Below, in pieces: positions 18,334 to 26,665 of a stretch of DNA of 64,000 nucleotides. A program made the position numbers and the translations under genes. The DNA lies in the NCBI RefSeq assembly GCF_030814435.1, contig NZ_JAUSUW010000003.1:186001-250000 (forward strand), written 5' to 3'. The notes below the pieces were generated by a model. That model saw only the letters and a program-made list of their open reading frames with translations. It made no database searches and was not told the origin of the DNA. Positions within the stretch are counted from its first letter, which is position 1, and every line of letters begins with the position of its first letter. The stretch is from Peteryoungia aggregata LMG 23059 (GTDB lineage: Bacteria > Pseudomonadota > Alphaproteobacteria > Rhizobiales > Rhizobiaceae).

Positions 18334-19110
18334 TTATCCTCCTGAAGGTGAATGCTGCTGGATCGCGGAAAGCGGCAGGATGACGGGCCGCCCCTGGCGG
18401 CAGGTCAGAAACTCCGCTTCGACGCCGTAGATGTCGCGAAGCGTGGCGGGTGTCATGACGGTCTCGAAAGGGCCAGCGCCGACGAGGCCGCCCTTGCCGA
18501 GCATGATGACGCCGTCCGTGTGGCGGGCGGCCAGATTGAGGTCATGGATGGCGAAGAGAACGAGGGCCCGGGTGCGCAGGACATAGCGGCGCAGCAGGTC
18601 GAAGACGCGCATCTGGTGGGCGAGATCGAGCGCGCTGGTCGCTTCGTCGAGGAGCAGCAGGCGGGGTTCGCGCAGCAGGCGTTGCGCCAGCATGACCAAT
18701 TGCTGCTGTCCGCCCGAGAGCGTGCGGATTTTGCGGGCAGCGAGATCGGCGAGGCCAAATTCCGAGAGGATGGCGCCTGCCGCTTCGAGAACATCTGGAG
18801 CCACGCGCCAGCCGAGGCGCTCGTGGCGGCCAAGCAGGATAACTTCCATGACGGTGAGATCGGCGGCAACCTGGCTCTGCTGCGGCATGAAGCCGAGTTT
18901 CGCGTGGTCGATCGGGGCGTCGGCAAAGCGGATGATCCCGTCATGGGAGACCGTTCCGGCGATGGCCCCGAGCAGGGTGGATTTGCCCGCACCGTTCGGT
19001 CCTATCACTCCGATGATCTGGCCGGCGGGCAGGCTGCAGTCGATGTTGTCGAGTATCCGGCGGTGGTTACGCGTGACCGAGAGGTTTTCGAGCGTCAGCC
19101 TATCGGTCAT
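18334..19110 (-). CDS. FecE-type ABC transporter ATP-binding protein
   Basis: This 258-residue protein has Walker A GPNGAGKST (about residue 36), signature LSGGQQQLVMLAQR and Walker B LLLLDEATSAL. These place it with ATPases of metal-chelate importers (FecE/FhuC/HmuV). It powers the adjoining FecCD-type permease. The ATG at 19110 overlaps the permease stop as ATGA. The frame stays open upstream, but that part is the shadow of the permease gene. Confidence 0.92.
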   Translation of the reverse strand: MTDRLTLENLSVTRNHRRILDNIDCSLPAGQIIGVIGPNGAGKSTLLGAIAGTVSHDGIIRFADAPIDHAKLGFMPQQSQVAADLTVMEVILLGRHERLGWRVAPDVLEAAGAILSEFGLADLAARKIRTLSGGQQQLVMLAQRLLREPRLLLLDEATSALDLAHQMRVFDLLRRYVLRTRALVLFAIHDLNLAARHTDGVIMLGKGGLVGAGPFETVMTPATLRDIYGVEAEFLTCRQGRPVILPLSAIQQHSPSGG

Positions 19111-20171
19111 GTGCGCCCCCGGTTGCCGGAAAACAGGATGACGGCAAAGAGCATGGGAATGCCGGCAACGGCGGTGACGATGCCGACGGGGATGGCAGCG
19201 CCTGGCGAGATCGCCTTGCCGAGCACCGAGGCGCCAATCAGGATGATCGCGCCGATGATCGCCGATAGCGGCAGCGAAAAACGGTGATCCTCGCCGACCA
19301 GCATGCGGCAGACATGCGGGGCAATCAGGCCGACGAAGCCGATGGTGCCGACGAAGCAAACGGCGGCTGCGGTGAGCAGTGCCACGAGCACGAAACTTTG
19401 CCGGCGCAGGCTGTCGACGGAGAGACCAAGGCTCCGTGCATTGGCATCGCCGAGCTTCAGCGTGGTGAGAGACCAGCAGTTGCGGGCAACAAAGGGCAGG
19501 CAGGCGAGGAAGATGAGGCCGCTGACCGTCACGCTGGTCCAGCTTGCCTTGAGCAGGCTGCCGAACAGCCAGAAGACGATCTGCTGCAGGACCTCAGGCG
19601 AAGCCATGAATTGCAGGAGCGACTGCAGGGACTGGAAAAAGAAGGACACGGCGATGCCGCCGAGGACCAGGATTTCCGGCGAGGCACCGCGCAGCCTTGC
19701 GATCAGATGGACGATGCCGGCGGCAGCGAGCGTCATGGCGAAGGCGGCGAGCGGGGTGACGATATAGATCGGAAGCGGCAGGACGCCGCCGAACATGATG
19801 GCAAGCGCCGCACCGAAGCCGGCGGCGGCCGAAAAGCCCAGGGTGAAGGGGCTGGCAAGCGGATTGTCGAGAATGGTCTGCATCTGCAGGCCGGCAAGCC
19901 CGAGGCAGGCGCCGACAATGGCTCCCATCAGGGTCTGCGGCATGCGCAGCTGCCAGAGGATCGTGGCGATCGTCTTGTCTTCGCCGGCGGGCCCGGCAAG
20001 AAGACCCGTCCAGACATCCTGCAATGGCATGCCGGAGGGGCCGGTGGTCAGGTCCAGAAGCATAAGCGCAACGAGTGCGGATGCGGCCAGCACGAGGCTG
20101 ACCGCACGGCGGACGGATGCACGGCGGAACGCGCCGTGCATCGCATCGATATCGCCGGAGGCGAGGCTCAT
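19107..20171 (-). CDS. FecCD-type ABC permease
   Basis: This 354-residue protein has about ten hydrophobic segments. It carries the FecCD family text LRMPQTLMGAIVGACLGLAG near the start and GTIGFVGLIAPHVCRMLVGEDHR in the coupling loop. It forms the membrane channel for a chelated metal. The ATG at 20171 overlaps the stop of the binding-protein gene (ATGA), and its own stop overlaps the ATPase start in the same way, so the three genes are tightly coupled. Confidence 0.92.
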   Translation of the reverse strand: MSLASGDIDAMHGAFRRASVRRAVSLVLAASALVALMLLDLTTGPSGMPLQDVWTGLLAGPAGEDKTIATILWQLRMPQTLMGAIVGACLGLAGLQMQTILDNPLASPFTLGFSAAAGFGAALAIMFGGVLPLPIYIVTPLAAFAMTLAAAGIVHLIARLRGASPEILVLGGIAVSFFFQSLQSLLQFMASPEVLQQIVFWLFGSLLKASWTSVTVSGLIFLACLPFVARNCWSLTTLKLGDANARSLGLSVDSLRRQSFVLVALLTAAAVCFVGTIGFVGLIAPHVCRMLVGEDHRFSLPLSAIIGAIILIGASVLGKAISPGAAIPVGIVTAVAGIPMLFAVILFSGNRGRT

Positions 20172-21268
20172 TGGCCGGCGGCCTGATAGGGCAGCACGAA
20201 GACGCCATCGGCCTTGATCGGCAGCCACTTGGCGTAATAGTCGGCGATGTTCTTCGCCGGATCGACGTCCTTGAAGGCGTCCGGATAGAGCTGCTTGGCG
20301 ATATACTGGGCGTAGACGAAGTCCGACAGGGTGCGGGCACCGCCATGGTAGATCGCATGGACCTGGCCGGTCTTGACCGCCGGAAGCTCGCTCCAGCCGG
20401 CGCGCTCGACATAGGGCTTCATGCGCTCGCGGGTGACGGCCGGATCGGCACCAAAGCCAACCTGGACCGACTGCGGCCGGTTGACCCATTCGGAGCCGGC
20501 GAGGAAGATCAGGTCGGGCTTTTCAGCGAGAACGTATTCGGGGCTGAGCGGTCCCCAGTTGCCGACCTGGCCCTTGGCAATGTTCTTGCCGCCAAGCTTT
20601 TCGACCAGCGCACCCCACATGGTATCGCCATAGGAGTTGCCGGTTTCGGCAGCGCCCTTCTGGGCAAGCTCGACATAGACCTTCTTCTCCGTCGGTCCGG
20701 CTGCCTTGATACGGGCGTCGATGTCGGCCATCGCCGCTTCGTAATCCTTGGCGAGCTGCTCGGCGCGATCTTCCGTCCCCATCAGCTTGCCGAGTGCCAG
20801 CGTCGAAGCGACATGCTTGTCAACGGTCTGGGCGTTGTAGTCGAGCACGACGATCGGGATGCCGGCGGCCTCGATCTGCTTCACGCCTTCGCCCAGCGCA
20901 TCATAGGACCAGGCAGCCAGAATCAGGAGATCGGGCTTGGCGGCCACGACCTTTTCAATCGAAAACGTATTGTCCTCGGTGTTGCCGATATCCGGGATGG
21001 AGGAGAGCTTCGGCAGAGCCTTTTCATAGAGCGCGAACTGGTTCGGGCGCCAGTCCTTCCAGGTGGACAAAGACAGTGCGACGACCTTGTCGAGGGCATC
21101 AGGGCCGGCGATGGCGAGATAGTCCTCGTAGTAGAAGCCGAGAACGACACGCTCAGGCACGTCCGGCACGGTGACCGTGCGGCCCTTGACGTCGGTGACG
21201 GTGATATCGGCGAAAGCCTGGCCGACAAAGGCCAGCGTCGCGACTGCGGCGAGGAGGAGTTTCTTCAT
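20168..21268 (-). CDS. FecB/BtuF-type periplasmic metal-chelate-binding protein
   Basis: This 366-residue protein has a signal peptide (KKLLLAAVATLAFVGQAFA). It has the two-lobed class III binding-protein fold: VTVPDVPERVV at the start of lobe one, EKVVAAKPDLLILAAWSYD, then EYVLAEKPDLIFLAGSEWVN in lobe two. It delivers a metal chelate to the FecCD permease. The ligand is not evident; the copper-uptake-associated gene in the operon makes a copper chelate possible. The ATG at 21268 has AAGGA upstream. Confidence 0.88.
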   Translation of the reverse strand: MKKLLLAAVATLAFVGQAFADITVTDVKGRTVTVPDVPERVVLGFYYEDYLAIAGPDALDKVVALSLSTWKDWRPNQFALYEKALPKLSSIPDIGNTEDNTFSIEKVVAAKPDLLILAAWSYDALGEGVKQIEAAGIPIVVLDYNAQTVDKHVASTLALGKLMGTEDRAEQLAKDYEAAMADIDARIKAAGPTEKKVYVELAQKGAAETGNSYGDTMWGALVEKLGGKNIAKGQVGNWGPLSPEYVLAEKPDLIFLAGSEWVNRPQSVQVGFGADPAVTRERMKPYVERAGWSELPAVKTGQVHAIYHGGARTLSDFVYAQYIAKQLYPDAFKDVDPAKNIADYYAKWLPIKADGVFVLPYQAAGQ

Positions 21269-21347
21269 CAATCGTGTCCTTTTGTATTGCATGGATTTGA
21301 ACTTGGTGCGGCGGCAGGAAACCGGACGCCGCAGCGATCGAAGTCGA

Positions 21348-22760
21348 TCAGCTCAGGGCCTTCTTCAGCGGTTTGATGTGACGGAAGAGGAGGAGGTCGA
21401 GGAGGAGAACCGCCAGGAGGACGGCACCGGAGAGCGGGAAGAGCAGTGCCGTTCCCAGCATGACCAGCGCTCCGGTCTTCCAGAGCGGTCCGGGTTCACC
21501 AACAGTGGGAGCCACGAGACGGGTCGCACCCTTCGGGCGGCGCTTCCACCACATGACGAAACCGCTGACCGAGAGGAAGATGAGCGACAGACAGAAGACA
21601 TTGACCAGGATCAGGTTCCAGAGGCCCATGTCGCCCTCGTGGAAGGCAATGCCGGCGGCCATGGCCTTGCCGGCCGCGCCATAATCGTCGAAGCCGACAT
21701 CGGCGAGGATGCGACCGGTATACTGGTCGACATGCACGGTGCGATCCAGCAACGGATTGGCGCTGTCATTGCTCATCGTGTCGCGCGAGATGGTCCAGAC
21801 GGCCGTATCGTCGCCGGGGAAGGCAAGCTGGAAGCGCTGATCGAAGCCGAGTGTGCGGGCGAGCGCGACGATGGCATCGAGCGTGACGGGCTGGCCTTCG
21901 GGCGTACCGATGACACCTGCAGCCGAGCCGGAGGCCGGCATCGGGGTCTGTTCCAGCGTCCACGGCACTTCCTTGACGCCGCCGTGATTCATGCTGGCAT
22001 GGGTCTTGTCCGACAGGGGCACATTGTCCCACTTTTCCGCCGGGAAGGTGCTCCAGGCTTGGGTCATCTTCTCACCCCAGATCCCGGCCCAAGTGAGGCC
22101 CGAGATGAGGAAGACGACGAGGAAGAGCGAGGCATAGAAGCCGATCGTCAGATGCAGCGACTTCCACAGCTGGCGGCCCTTGGCGGAGAGGCGCGGGACA
22201 AGGACGGATACGAAGCCCTGGCCGTCGCGTGGCCACCAGAGATAGAGGCCGGTGATCACCAGCACGATGCCGAAGCCGGCCGCGATCTCGATCAGCTGAT
22301 CTCCGAAGCCGCCGATGAGCAGCGTGCCGTGGATGTCGCTTGCCAGATCATAGAGGCCGTCGCGGCGATCCCAATGGCCGAGCACTTCGGCGCTATAGGG
22401 ATCTACCGCGACCATGAAGGAGGTCTCACCCTGATTGATGCGGAAGAGCGCAGCCTGTTCGGGGGTTCGCGGCGCGATGTACTGAATGATCTGGCCGGGG
22501 ATCTCCAGGGTGGCGGCGCCGGCCTGGGCGGAGACGGAGGCAAGGGTGGCCTGCGGTTCAACCGTGTAGACCTTTTCGCCATCACGGCCGAAAAGCGTCG
22601 CGGTCCAGAGCATGATGAGGCCGGTGACGGCGAGCATGATCATGAAGGGTGCGACATAAAGGCCGGCATAGAAATGCCAACGCCAGGCGGTGATGTAGAA
22701 GCGGCGTGACAGAGCGGTGCTCTTCGCCGTTGCGGGGGAGAAATCGGAAACGGTGGTCAT
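21348..22760 (-). CDS. PepSY-associated membrane protein (PiuB type)
   Basis: This is a 470-residue inner-membrane protein. The first helix region reads WRWHFYAGLYVAPFMIMLAVTGLIML, with three further helix groups and periplasmic PepSY-type segments (YTGRILADVGFDDYGAAGKAMAAGIAFHEGDMGLW). Conserved His residues in the helices suggest haem or metal contact, as in iron-regulated PiuB/FsqB-type reductases. It lies 79 bases upstream of the metal-binding-protein gene, and reduction of the imported chelate is a reasonable inference. The ATG at 22760 is preferred; a TTG at 22793 is possible. Confidence 0.85.
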   Translation of the reverse strand: MTTVSDFSPATAKSTALSRRFYITAWRWHFYAGLYVAPFMIMLAVTGLIMLWTATLFGRDGEKVYTVEPQATLASVSAQAGAATLEIPGQIIQYIAPRTPEQAALFRINQGETSFMVAVDPYSAEVLGHWDRRDGLYDLASDIHGTLLIGGFGDQLIEIAAGFGIVLVITGLYLWWPRDGQGFVSVLVPRLSAKGRQLWKSLHLTIGFYASLFLVVFLISGLTWAGIWGEKMTQAWSTFPAEKWDNVPLSDKTHASMNHGGVKEVPWTLEQTPMPASGSAAGVIGTPEGQPVTLDAIVALARTLGFDQRFQLAFPGDDTAVWTISRDTMSNDSANPLLDRTVHVDQYTGRILADVGFDDYGAAGKAMAAGIAFHEGDMGLWNLILVNVFCLSLIFLSVSGFVMWWKRRPKGATRLVAPTVGEPGPLWKTGALVMLGTALLFPLSGAVLLAVLLLDLLLFRHIKPLKKALS

Positions 22761-22789
22761 CCTGGGTCTCGACTGGTTTGGGGGAAGGA

Positions 22790-23479
22790 TCAATGGGACA
22801 GGGAGCGATCGCCGGCGGCGACCCCAGCCAGCTGCTGCGGCTCAAGCAGCGTGATCAGATCGCCGTGCTGGATATCGATGAGGCCGGCCTTCTTCAGACG
22901 GGTGAAACACCGGCTGACGGTCTCAACGGTGAGACCCAGCCAGTCGGCGAGATCGCCGCGGGTCGGATACAAATGGAAGGTGACGGCGCCGCGCCTCTTG
23001 CTCCGCGCCGGGCGACCAAACTGGGCGGCGAGGTCGAGGACGGCGGAGGCCACGCGCTCCGGTGCCGTCTTGCGACCGAGCAGCATGACCAGCGCCTGGG
23101 ACCGGGCGAGCATCTCGCCGAGCGCGGTCTCGCGCTCACCCTCGGCCATCGTCTCGTGTACGGCTTCCAGCCGGGTGAAGCCCAGCGTTTCGGCTGAATA
23201 GCGGTTGTGATCGCCGAAACCGAGGCCAATCAGACGGCCAGGGCCGACAAGGTCGATGATCTGCCGCCGGCCATCGGCCAGGGTCTGGGCGGTGGCGACA
23301 CAGCCGTCGACCACACGGTATTGTGGGGACCGGGCGAGACCTTCGAGAAAGACCACCGTGCGCGGCGGCAGAAGCGGACCGGCAAGAGTGTTCGCCCTCG
23401 GCTGGGACAAGGTTGGGGGAACGGGCGAGAACGGAGACAGCGCCCCGCGATCGGCAAGCATTTGCAGCATGACAGACAT
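22790..23479 (-). CDS. Crp/Fnr family transcriptional regulator
   Basis: This 229-residue protein has a cyclic-nucleotide-binding-like beta roll (about 20-130) and a C-terminal winged helix with YPTRGDLADWLGLTVETVSRCFTRLKKAGLI. The latter is the Crp/Fnr helix-turn-helix signature. The N-terminal Cys cluster of Fnr is missing, so it does not look like an oxygen-sensing iron-sulfur protein. It lies 29 bases before the PepSY gene and probably controls the metal-import operon. The start is uncertain: ATG at 23479 or GTG at 23515. Confidence 0.85.
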   Translation of the reverse strand: MSVMLQMLADRGALSPFSPVPPTLSQPRANTLAGPLLPPRTVVFLEGLARSPQYRVVDGCVATAQTLADGRRQIIDLVGPGRLIGLGFGDHNRYSAETLGFTRLEAVHETMAEGERETALGEMLARSQALVMLLGRKTAPERVASAVLDLAAQFGRPARSKRRGAVTFHLYPTRGDLADWLGLTVETVSRCFTRLKKAGLIDIQHGDLITLLEPQQLAGVAAGDRSLSH

Positions 23480-23569
23480 CCGAATTCGACCGGAGCTGCA
23501 CGACTGCTCGCTCACCGGCCTGACGACACTGAGAACCGGACGCTGGGACGCGCCGGCCGTGACCTTCGA

Positions 23570-23962
23570 TCAGGCGGTGACGGGGGGCGCGCGGGGATGG
23601 CTGTCGGGCGGGAAAAGCTGGCGATAATGCGCCTCTGCCGGCTGTGGCAGGGCGACAGCGGCCACGAGCGGCATTCGGATGCCGACGGCGTCGGATGGTG
23701 TGGGAAGGAGTGCCGTTGCGGAGATGCGGCAGGCTTCGCAATCGGATGTCGCCGCGTGGGCCTTGCCCTTGCCGTCTTCAGACGGCAGACAGAGTTCCGG
23801 CAGCGTGCCATCGGGCAGCGTGAGGGCGGCGATTTCCTGCAGAGAGAACTGCGGCGCCGGTGAAGCAACCGGGCGGTGCGCAAGGCCAAGCAGAACCAGC
23901 GCGACGACGCAAATCATGCGTATCGCTCGGTCAAAGCTCATCCGGATGCCACAATCGGCCAT
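23570..23962 (-). CDS. DUF2946-like small protein with Cys motif
   Basis: This 130-residue protein has an N-terminal hydrophobic segment (MICVVALVLLGLAHRPVASP), then a variable linker, and the motif DCEACRIS after an earlier LCLP. This layout resembles DUF2946 proteins, which often sit near copper or other metal-transport genes; the CxxC could bind metal. The ATG at 23962 has GGGGGA upstream. It precedes the Crp/Fnr gene in the same direction, with about 90 bases between. The family call is from memory of the pattern and is moderate. Confidence 0.6.
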   Translation of the reverse strand: MADCGIRMSFDRAIRMICVVALVLLGLAHRPVASPAPQFSLQEIAALTLPDGTLPELCLPSEDGKGKAHAATSDCEACRISATALLPTPSDAVGIRMPLVAAVALPQPAEAHYRQLFPPDSHPRAPPVTA

Positions 23963-24099
23963 TCTATCCCCCGACAGATTTCTGTTGGATAGCACTCGGC
24001 GGGGCGCGTCACAAGCGGTTGCATGTATCACTCGGCGTCGCAGGGAGACTGCCTAAAAAAGCTAGCCCTACATTACTCATTGCATCAGCCCAGAGCGCA

Positions 24100-25086
24100 T
24101 CAGATGGCCGGATTGCTGCGCATCTGGCCAGGCGTTCTGCCATAGGTGCCCTTGAAGACACGGGTGAAATGGGAGGTGTTCTGAAAGCCGACCTGGAGCG
24201 CGATGTCGATCAGGGAAGCATTGGTCTGGGTGACCAGCATCTTGGCGCGCTCCATCCGGAGCTTGGTATAGATGCGGGCCGGGGAGACATCGATCTTCTG
24301 GGCGAAGAGGCGTTCGAGCTGGCGGCGCGACAGGCCGACGGAGCGGGCGAGCTGATCGATGGTCAGCTCGTTTTCGAGGCTCTGCTCCATCAGGATCAGG
24401 ACCGCCTTCACCCGAGGATCGTCACATTCGATCGTCAGCGGGCGGCGGACCTGGATGTCCCTGTTCGTGCGGGCCTTCTCGATCTGCAGGACTTCCAGCG
24501 CGTTGCGCTCGGCATCGTGGCCCAGATACTGGCGGACAATAAAGGCGGCGAGATCGGCCGAGCTGCTGCCCCCGGCACAGGAGCCGCGGCGGCGATCGAG
24601 ATTAAACAGGCGGTCGGAGCGCACCTCGTGATCGGGGAACCGATCGCGGAACTGCTGGTAATGCAGCCAGCTGACGCAAGTCTGATGATTCTTCATCAGA
24701 CCGGCTTCGGCGAGGATGAAGGTGCCAGTACAGAGCCCGATCAGCGGCACCTTCTGGGCATCGGCCTTCTTCAGGAAGGCGATGGTCTGGTCGTCCACGG
24801 CCGGCTGGCGTCCGAGCAGGCCACCCACGACGACGATATAATCGAAGCGGCTGGGGTCGACGAAATCGCTTGTTGGCGCGACCTGGACCCCGCAGCTCGA
24901 CGTGATGAGATGGCGCGTGCTGCCAATGACCTGCCAATCGGCGAGCACGCGGCCCGAGCGGTCGTACTCATCGCTGGCGAGCCTGATCGTATCGATGAAC
25001 AGGGCGAAGGCCGAGAGCGTGAAGGAACGCGACAGCACGAAGCCGATCTTCAGCCGCGGCCTTTTCGTTGCCTCGTCGCCTGACAT
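24100..25086 (-). CDS. GlxA family transcriptional regulator (DJ-1/PfpI plus AraC HTH)
   Basis: This is a 328-residue protein. The N-terminal half is an amidotransferase-like DJ-1/PfpI domain (Cys in LIGLCTGTFILAEAGLM). The C-terminal half is an AraC/XylS HTH, with LARSVGLSRRQLERLFAQK and IALQVGFQNTSHFTRVFKGTYGRTPGQMR. Homologues control catabolism of choline, carnitine, arginine or similar nitrogen compounds. No such genes adjoin, so it probably acts elsewhere. GGAG lies upstream of the ATG at 25086. Confidence 0.92.
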   Translation of the reverse strand: MSGDEATKRPRLKIGFVLSRSFTLSAFALFIDTIRLASDEYDRSGRVLADWQVIGSTRHLITSSCGVQVAPTSDFVDPSRFDYIVVVGGLLGRQPAVDDQTIAFLKKADAQKVPLIGLCTGTFILAEAGLMKNHQTCVSWLHYQQFRDRFPDHEVRSDRLFNLDRRRGSCAGGSSSADLAAFIVRQYLGHDAERNALEVLQIEKARTNRDIQVRRPLTIECDDPRVKAVLILMEQSLENELTIDQLARSVGLSRRQLERLFAQKIDVSPARIYTKLRMERAKMLVTQTNASLIDIALQVGFQNTSHFTRVFKGTYGRTPGQMRSNPAI

Positions 25087-25725
25087 TATCTCGATCTCCG
25101 CATGTTCGGCGCATCGGCCATCCCGAACGCGAGAGCATTTCCGGCGAAAACAGACTCGCCTTCAATGCTCCATCTGCTTGTATCACGCAATTGCGGACGC
25201 AAGGCCGCTTCGCACGTTTGCTGGAACTGCTCTAGCAGCGGGAAACAATCGCTGCAATCGGTGTCAATCCATGCTCGAAACTTCCGGTGTGTCCCGCGCC
25301 AGATGCGCCTTCCAACGCCCCCGTCCCCGATGTTCGAAGAGCTGACCCAAGGCGGACGACAGCTCACTGGGTTCGTTAAGGCTGAGGCTCCGCTCGGCCG
25401 GAACCACCTTCTGGCGGGTGAAGCCGTTGAGACCGGAACCTCTTCGCTATCGCGCTCGATCTGGACTTCGCTCGCGGTGTGACAAACCACCAGCCTGGCC
25501 ACCGACATGAGCGCATGAAGATGGATGCGCAGGCATCAATGCCAAAACAGAAGTGCGGGCCTGATGGCGCTAGACGGTCGCCGGGTGCGGATCACAATCC
25601 AAGGCAGAGCCTTCAGCCGAGACCTCAGATCGTCCGGGTCGATGTCGATCGGTGTCTGCATCCAGACCTTGTCGCCGTCAATACCGGGCGGGCCAACATC
25701 AGCATCTGGCACCTCCTTTGCCTCG
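25087..25725. other. Gap of about 640 bases without a convincing gene
   Basis: No frame here has homology that I recognise. A 69-residue minus-strand frame (25536-25745) has plausible codon use, but its ATG lies inside the LacI-type operator and it has no good ribosome site; it could be a gene remnant. The stretch probably holds the promoter of the GlxA-type gene at its left end. Confidence 0.4.
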
Positions 25726-25745
25726 ATGTGGTATCGTTTCCACAT
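25726..25745. promoter_or_regulatory. LacI-type operator 1
   Basis: The site ATGTGGTATCGTTTCCACAT is a 20-bp imperfect palindrome (eight of ten pairs) with the central CG of LacI/GalR operators. It lies just upstream of the -35 element of the aldolase operon. Its half-site ATGTGG(T/A)A(T/A)C recurs in operator 2. Confidence 0.75.
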
Positions 25746-25751
25746 TTCTCG

Positions 25752-25780
25752 TTGACACGATGTTCATTCAACTCTAACTT
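25752..25780 (+). promoter_or_regulatory. Promoter of the aldolase operon
   Basis: A perfect -35 TTGACA (25752-25757) is followed after 17 bases by TAACTT (25775-25780). The predicted start point, around 25787, lies inside operator 2. A strong GGGAGG ribosome site lies before the ATG at 25816. Confidence 0.65.
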
Positions 25781-25781
25781 T

Positions 25782-25801
25782 TTATGAAAACGTTACCACA
25801 T
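25782..25801. promoter_or_regulatory. LacI-type operator 2
   Basis: The right half, read on the minus strand, is ATGTGGTAAC, nearly the same as the halves of operator 1; the left half is degenerate. The centre CG lies at 25791-25792, 56 bases from the centre of operator 1. It covers the predicted transcription start, so a bound repressor would block initiation. Confidence 0.65.
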
Positions 25802-25815
25802 CGGGAGGAAAATCG

Positions 25816-26640
25816 ATGAAACTGGCGCGGTTCAACCGCCTTTTCGGCACGTCTGGAAACTGCTTCGACGTGGCCATCGACCACGGCATGTTCAACGAGC
25901 GGACCTTTCTCGCCGGCATCGAGAACATGCGCACCGCGATCGACATCATCGCGGCGGCGGCTCCCGATGCGATCCAGCTGCCGCCGGGCACCGCGCCCAT
26001 GCTGCAGTCGATCCCGGGCAAGGCCCGCCCTGCCCTCGTGCTGCGCACCGACATTGCCAACATCTATGGCAATCCGCTGCCCAGCGCCCTGTTCTCGGAA
26101 ATCATCGACCGCCCCGTCGAACAGGCAATCGCGCTCGATGCAGCCTGCGTCGTGGTCAATCTGCTGATGCTGCCCAACCAGCCTGAGGTCTACCGGGCCT
26201 GCGTGCGCAATGTGAACAGCCTCAAGCGCGAGTGTGAAATCTACGGCATGCCGCTGATGGTCGAGCCGCTGGTCATGCAGGACAATTCAAAGGGCGCCTA
26301 CATGGTCGATGGCGCGATCGACAAGATCCTGCCGCTGGTTCGCCAGGCCGCAGAACTGGGTGCCGACATCATCAAGGCCGACCCCTGTGACGACGTCTCC
26401 GAATACCATCGTGTGATCGAGATCGCACAAGGCCTGCCGGTTCTCGTGCGTGGCGGTGGCAAGGTCTCCGACGAAGAGATCCTCGCACGTACCAAGGTGC
26501 TTATGGAACAGGGTGCACGCGGCATCGTCTATGGCCGCAACGTCATCCAGCACGCCAATCCGGGCGGCATGACCCGTGCCCTGATGGCCATCGTTCACGA
26601 GGGCGCCACGGCCCAGGAGGCGTCACGCCACCTCGCCTGA
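25816..26640 (+). CDS. DhnA/LacD-type class I aldolase
   Basis: This 274-residue TIM-barrel protein carries AIDHGMF near the start, DIIKADPCDD with the likely Schiff-base Lys, LVRGGGKVSDEEIL for phosphate binding, and GIVYGRNVIQHANP at the end. This pattern is shared by archaeal-type fructose-bisphosphate aldolase, LsrF and sulfofructose-phosphate aldolase relatives. As first gene of a sugar operon with a PfkB kinase it probably splits a phosphorylated ketose; the substrate is unknown. It is directly controlled by the two LacI-type operators upstream. Confidence 0.8.
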   Translation: MKLARFNRLFGTSGNCFDVAIDHGMFNERTFLAGIENMRTAIDIIAAAAPDAIQLPPGTAPMLQSIPGKARPALVLRTDIANIYGNPLPSALFSEIIDRPVEQAIALDAACVVVNLLMLPNQPEVYRACVRNVNSLKRECEIYGMPLMVEPLVMQDNSKGAYMVDGAIDKILPLVRQAAELGADIIKADPCDDVSEYHRVIEIAQGLPVLVRGGGKVSDEEILARTKVLMEQGARGIVYGRNVIQHANPGGMTRALMAIVHEGATAQEASRHLA

Positions 26641-26665
26641 GGCAGCGTGACGGGAGGAGGACATC

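Noticed and set aside
25536..25745. Minus-strand frame of 69 codons beside the aldolase promoter
   Set aside because: Its start codon lies inside a LacI-type operator and it has no ribosome site or known homology; kept only as a possible remnant.
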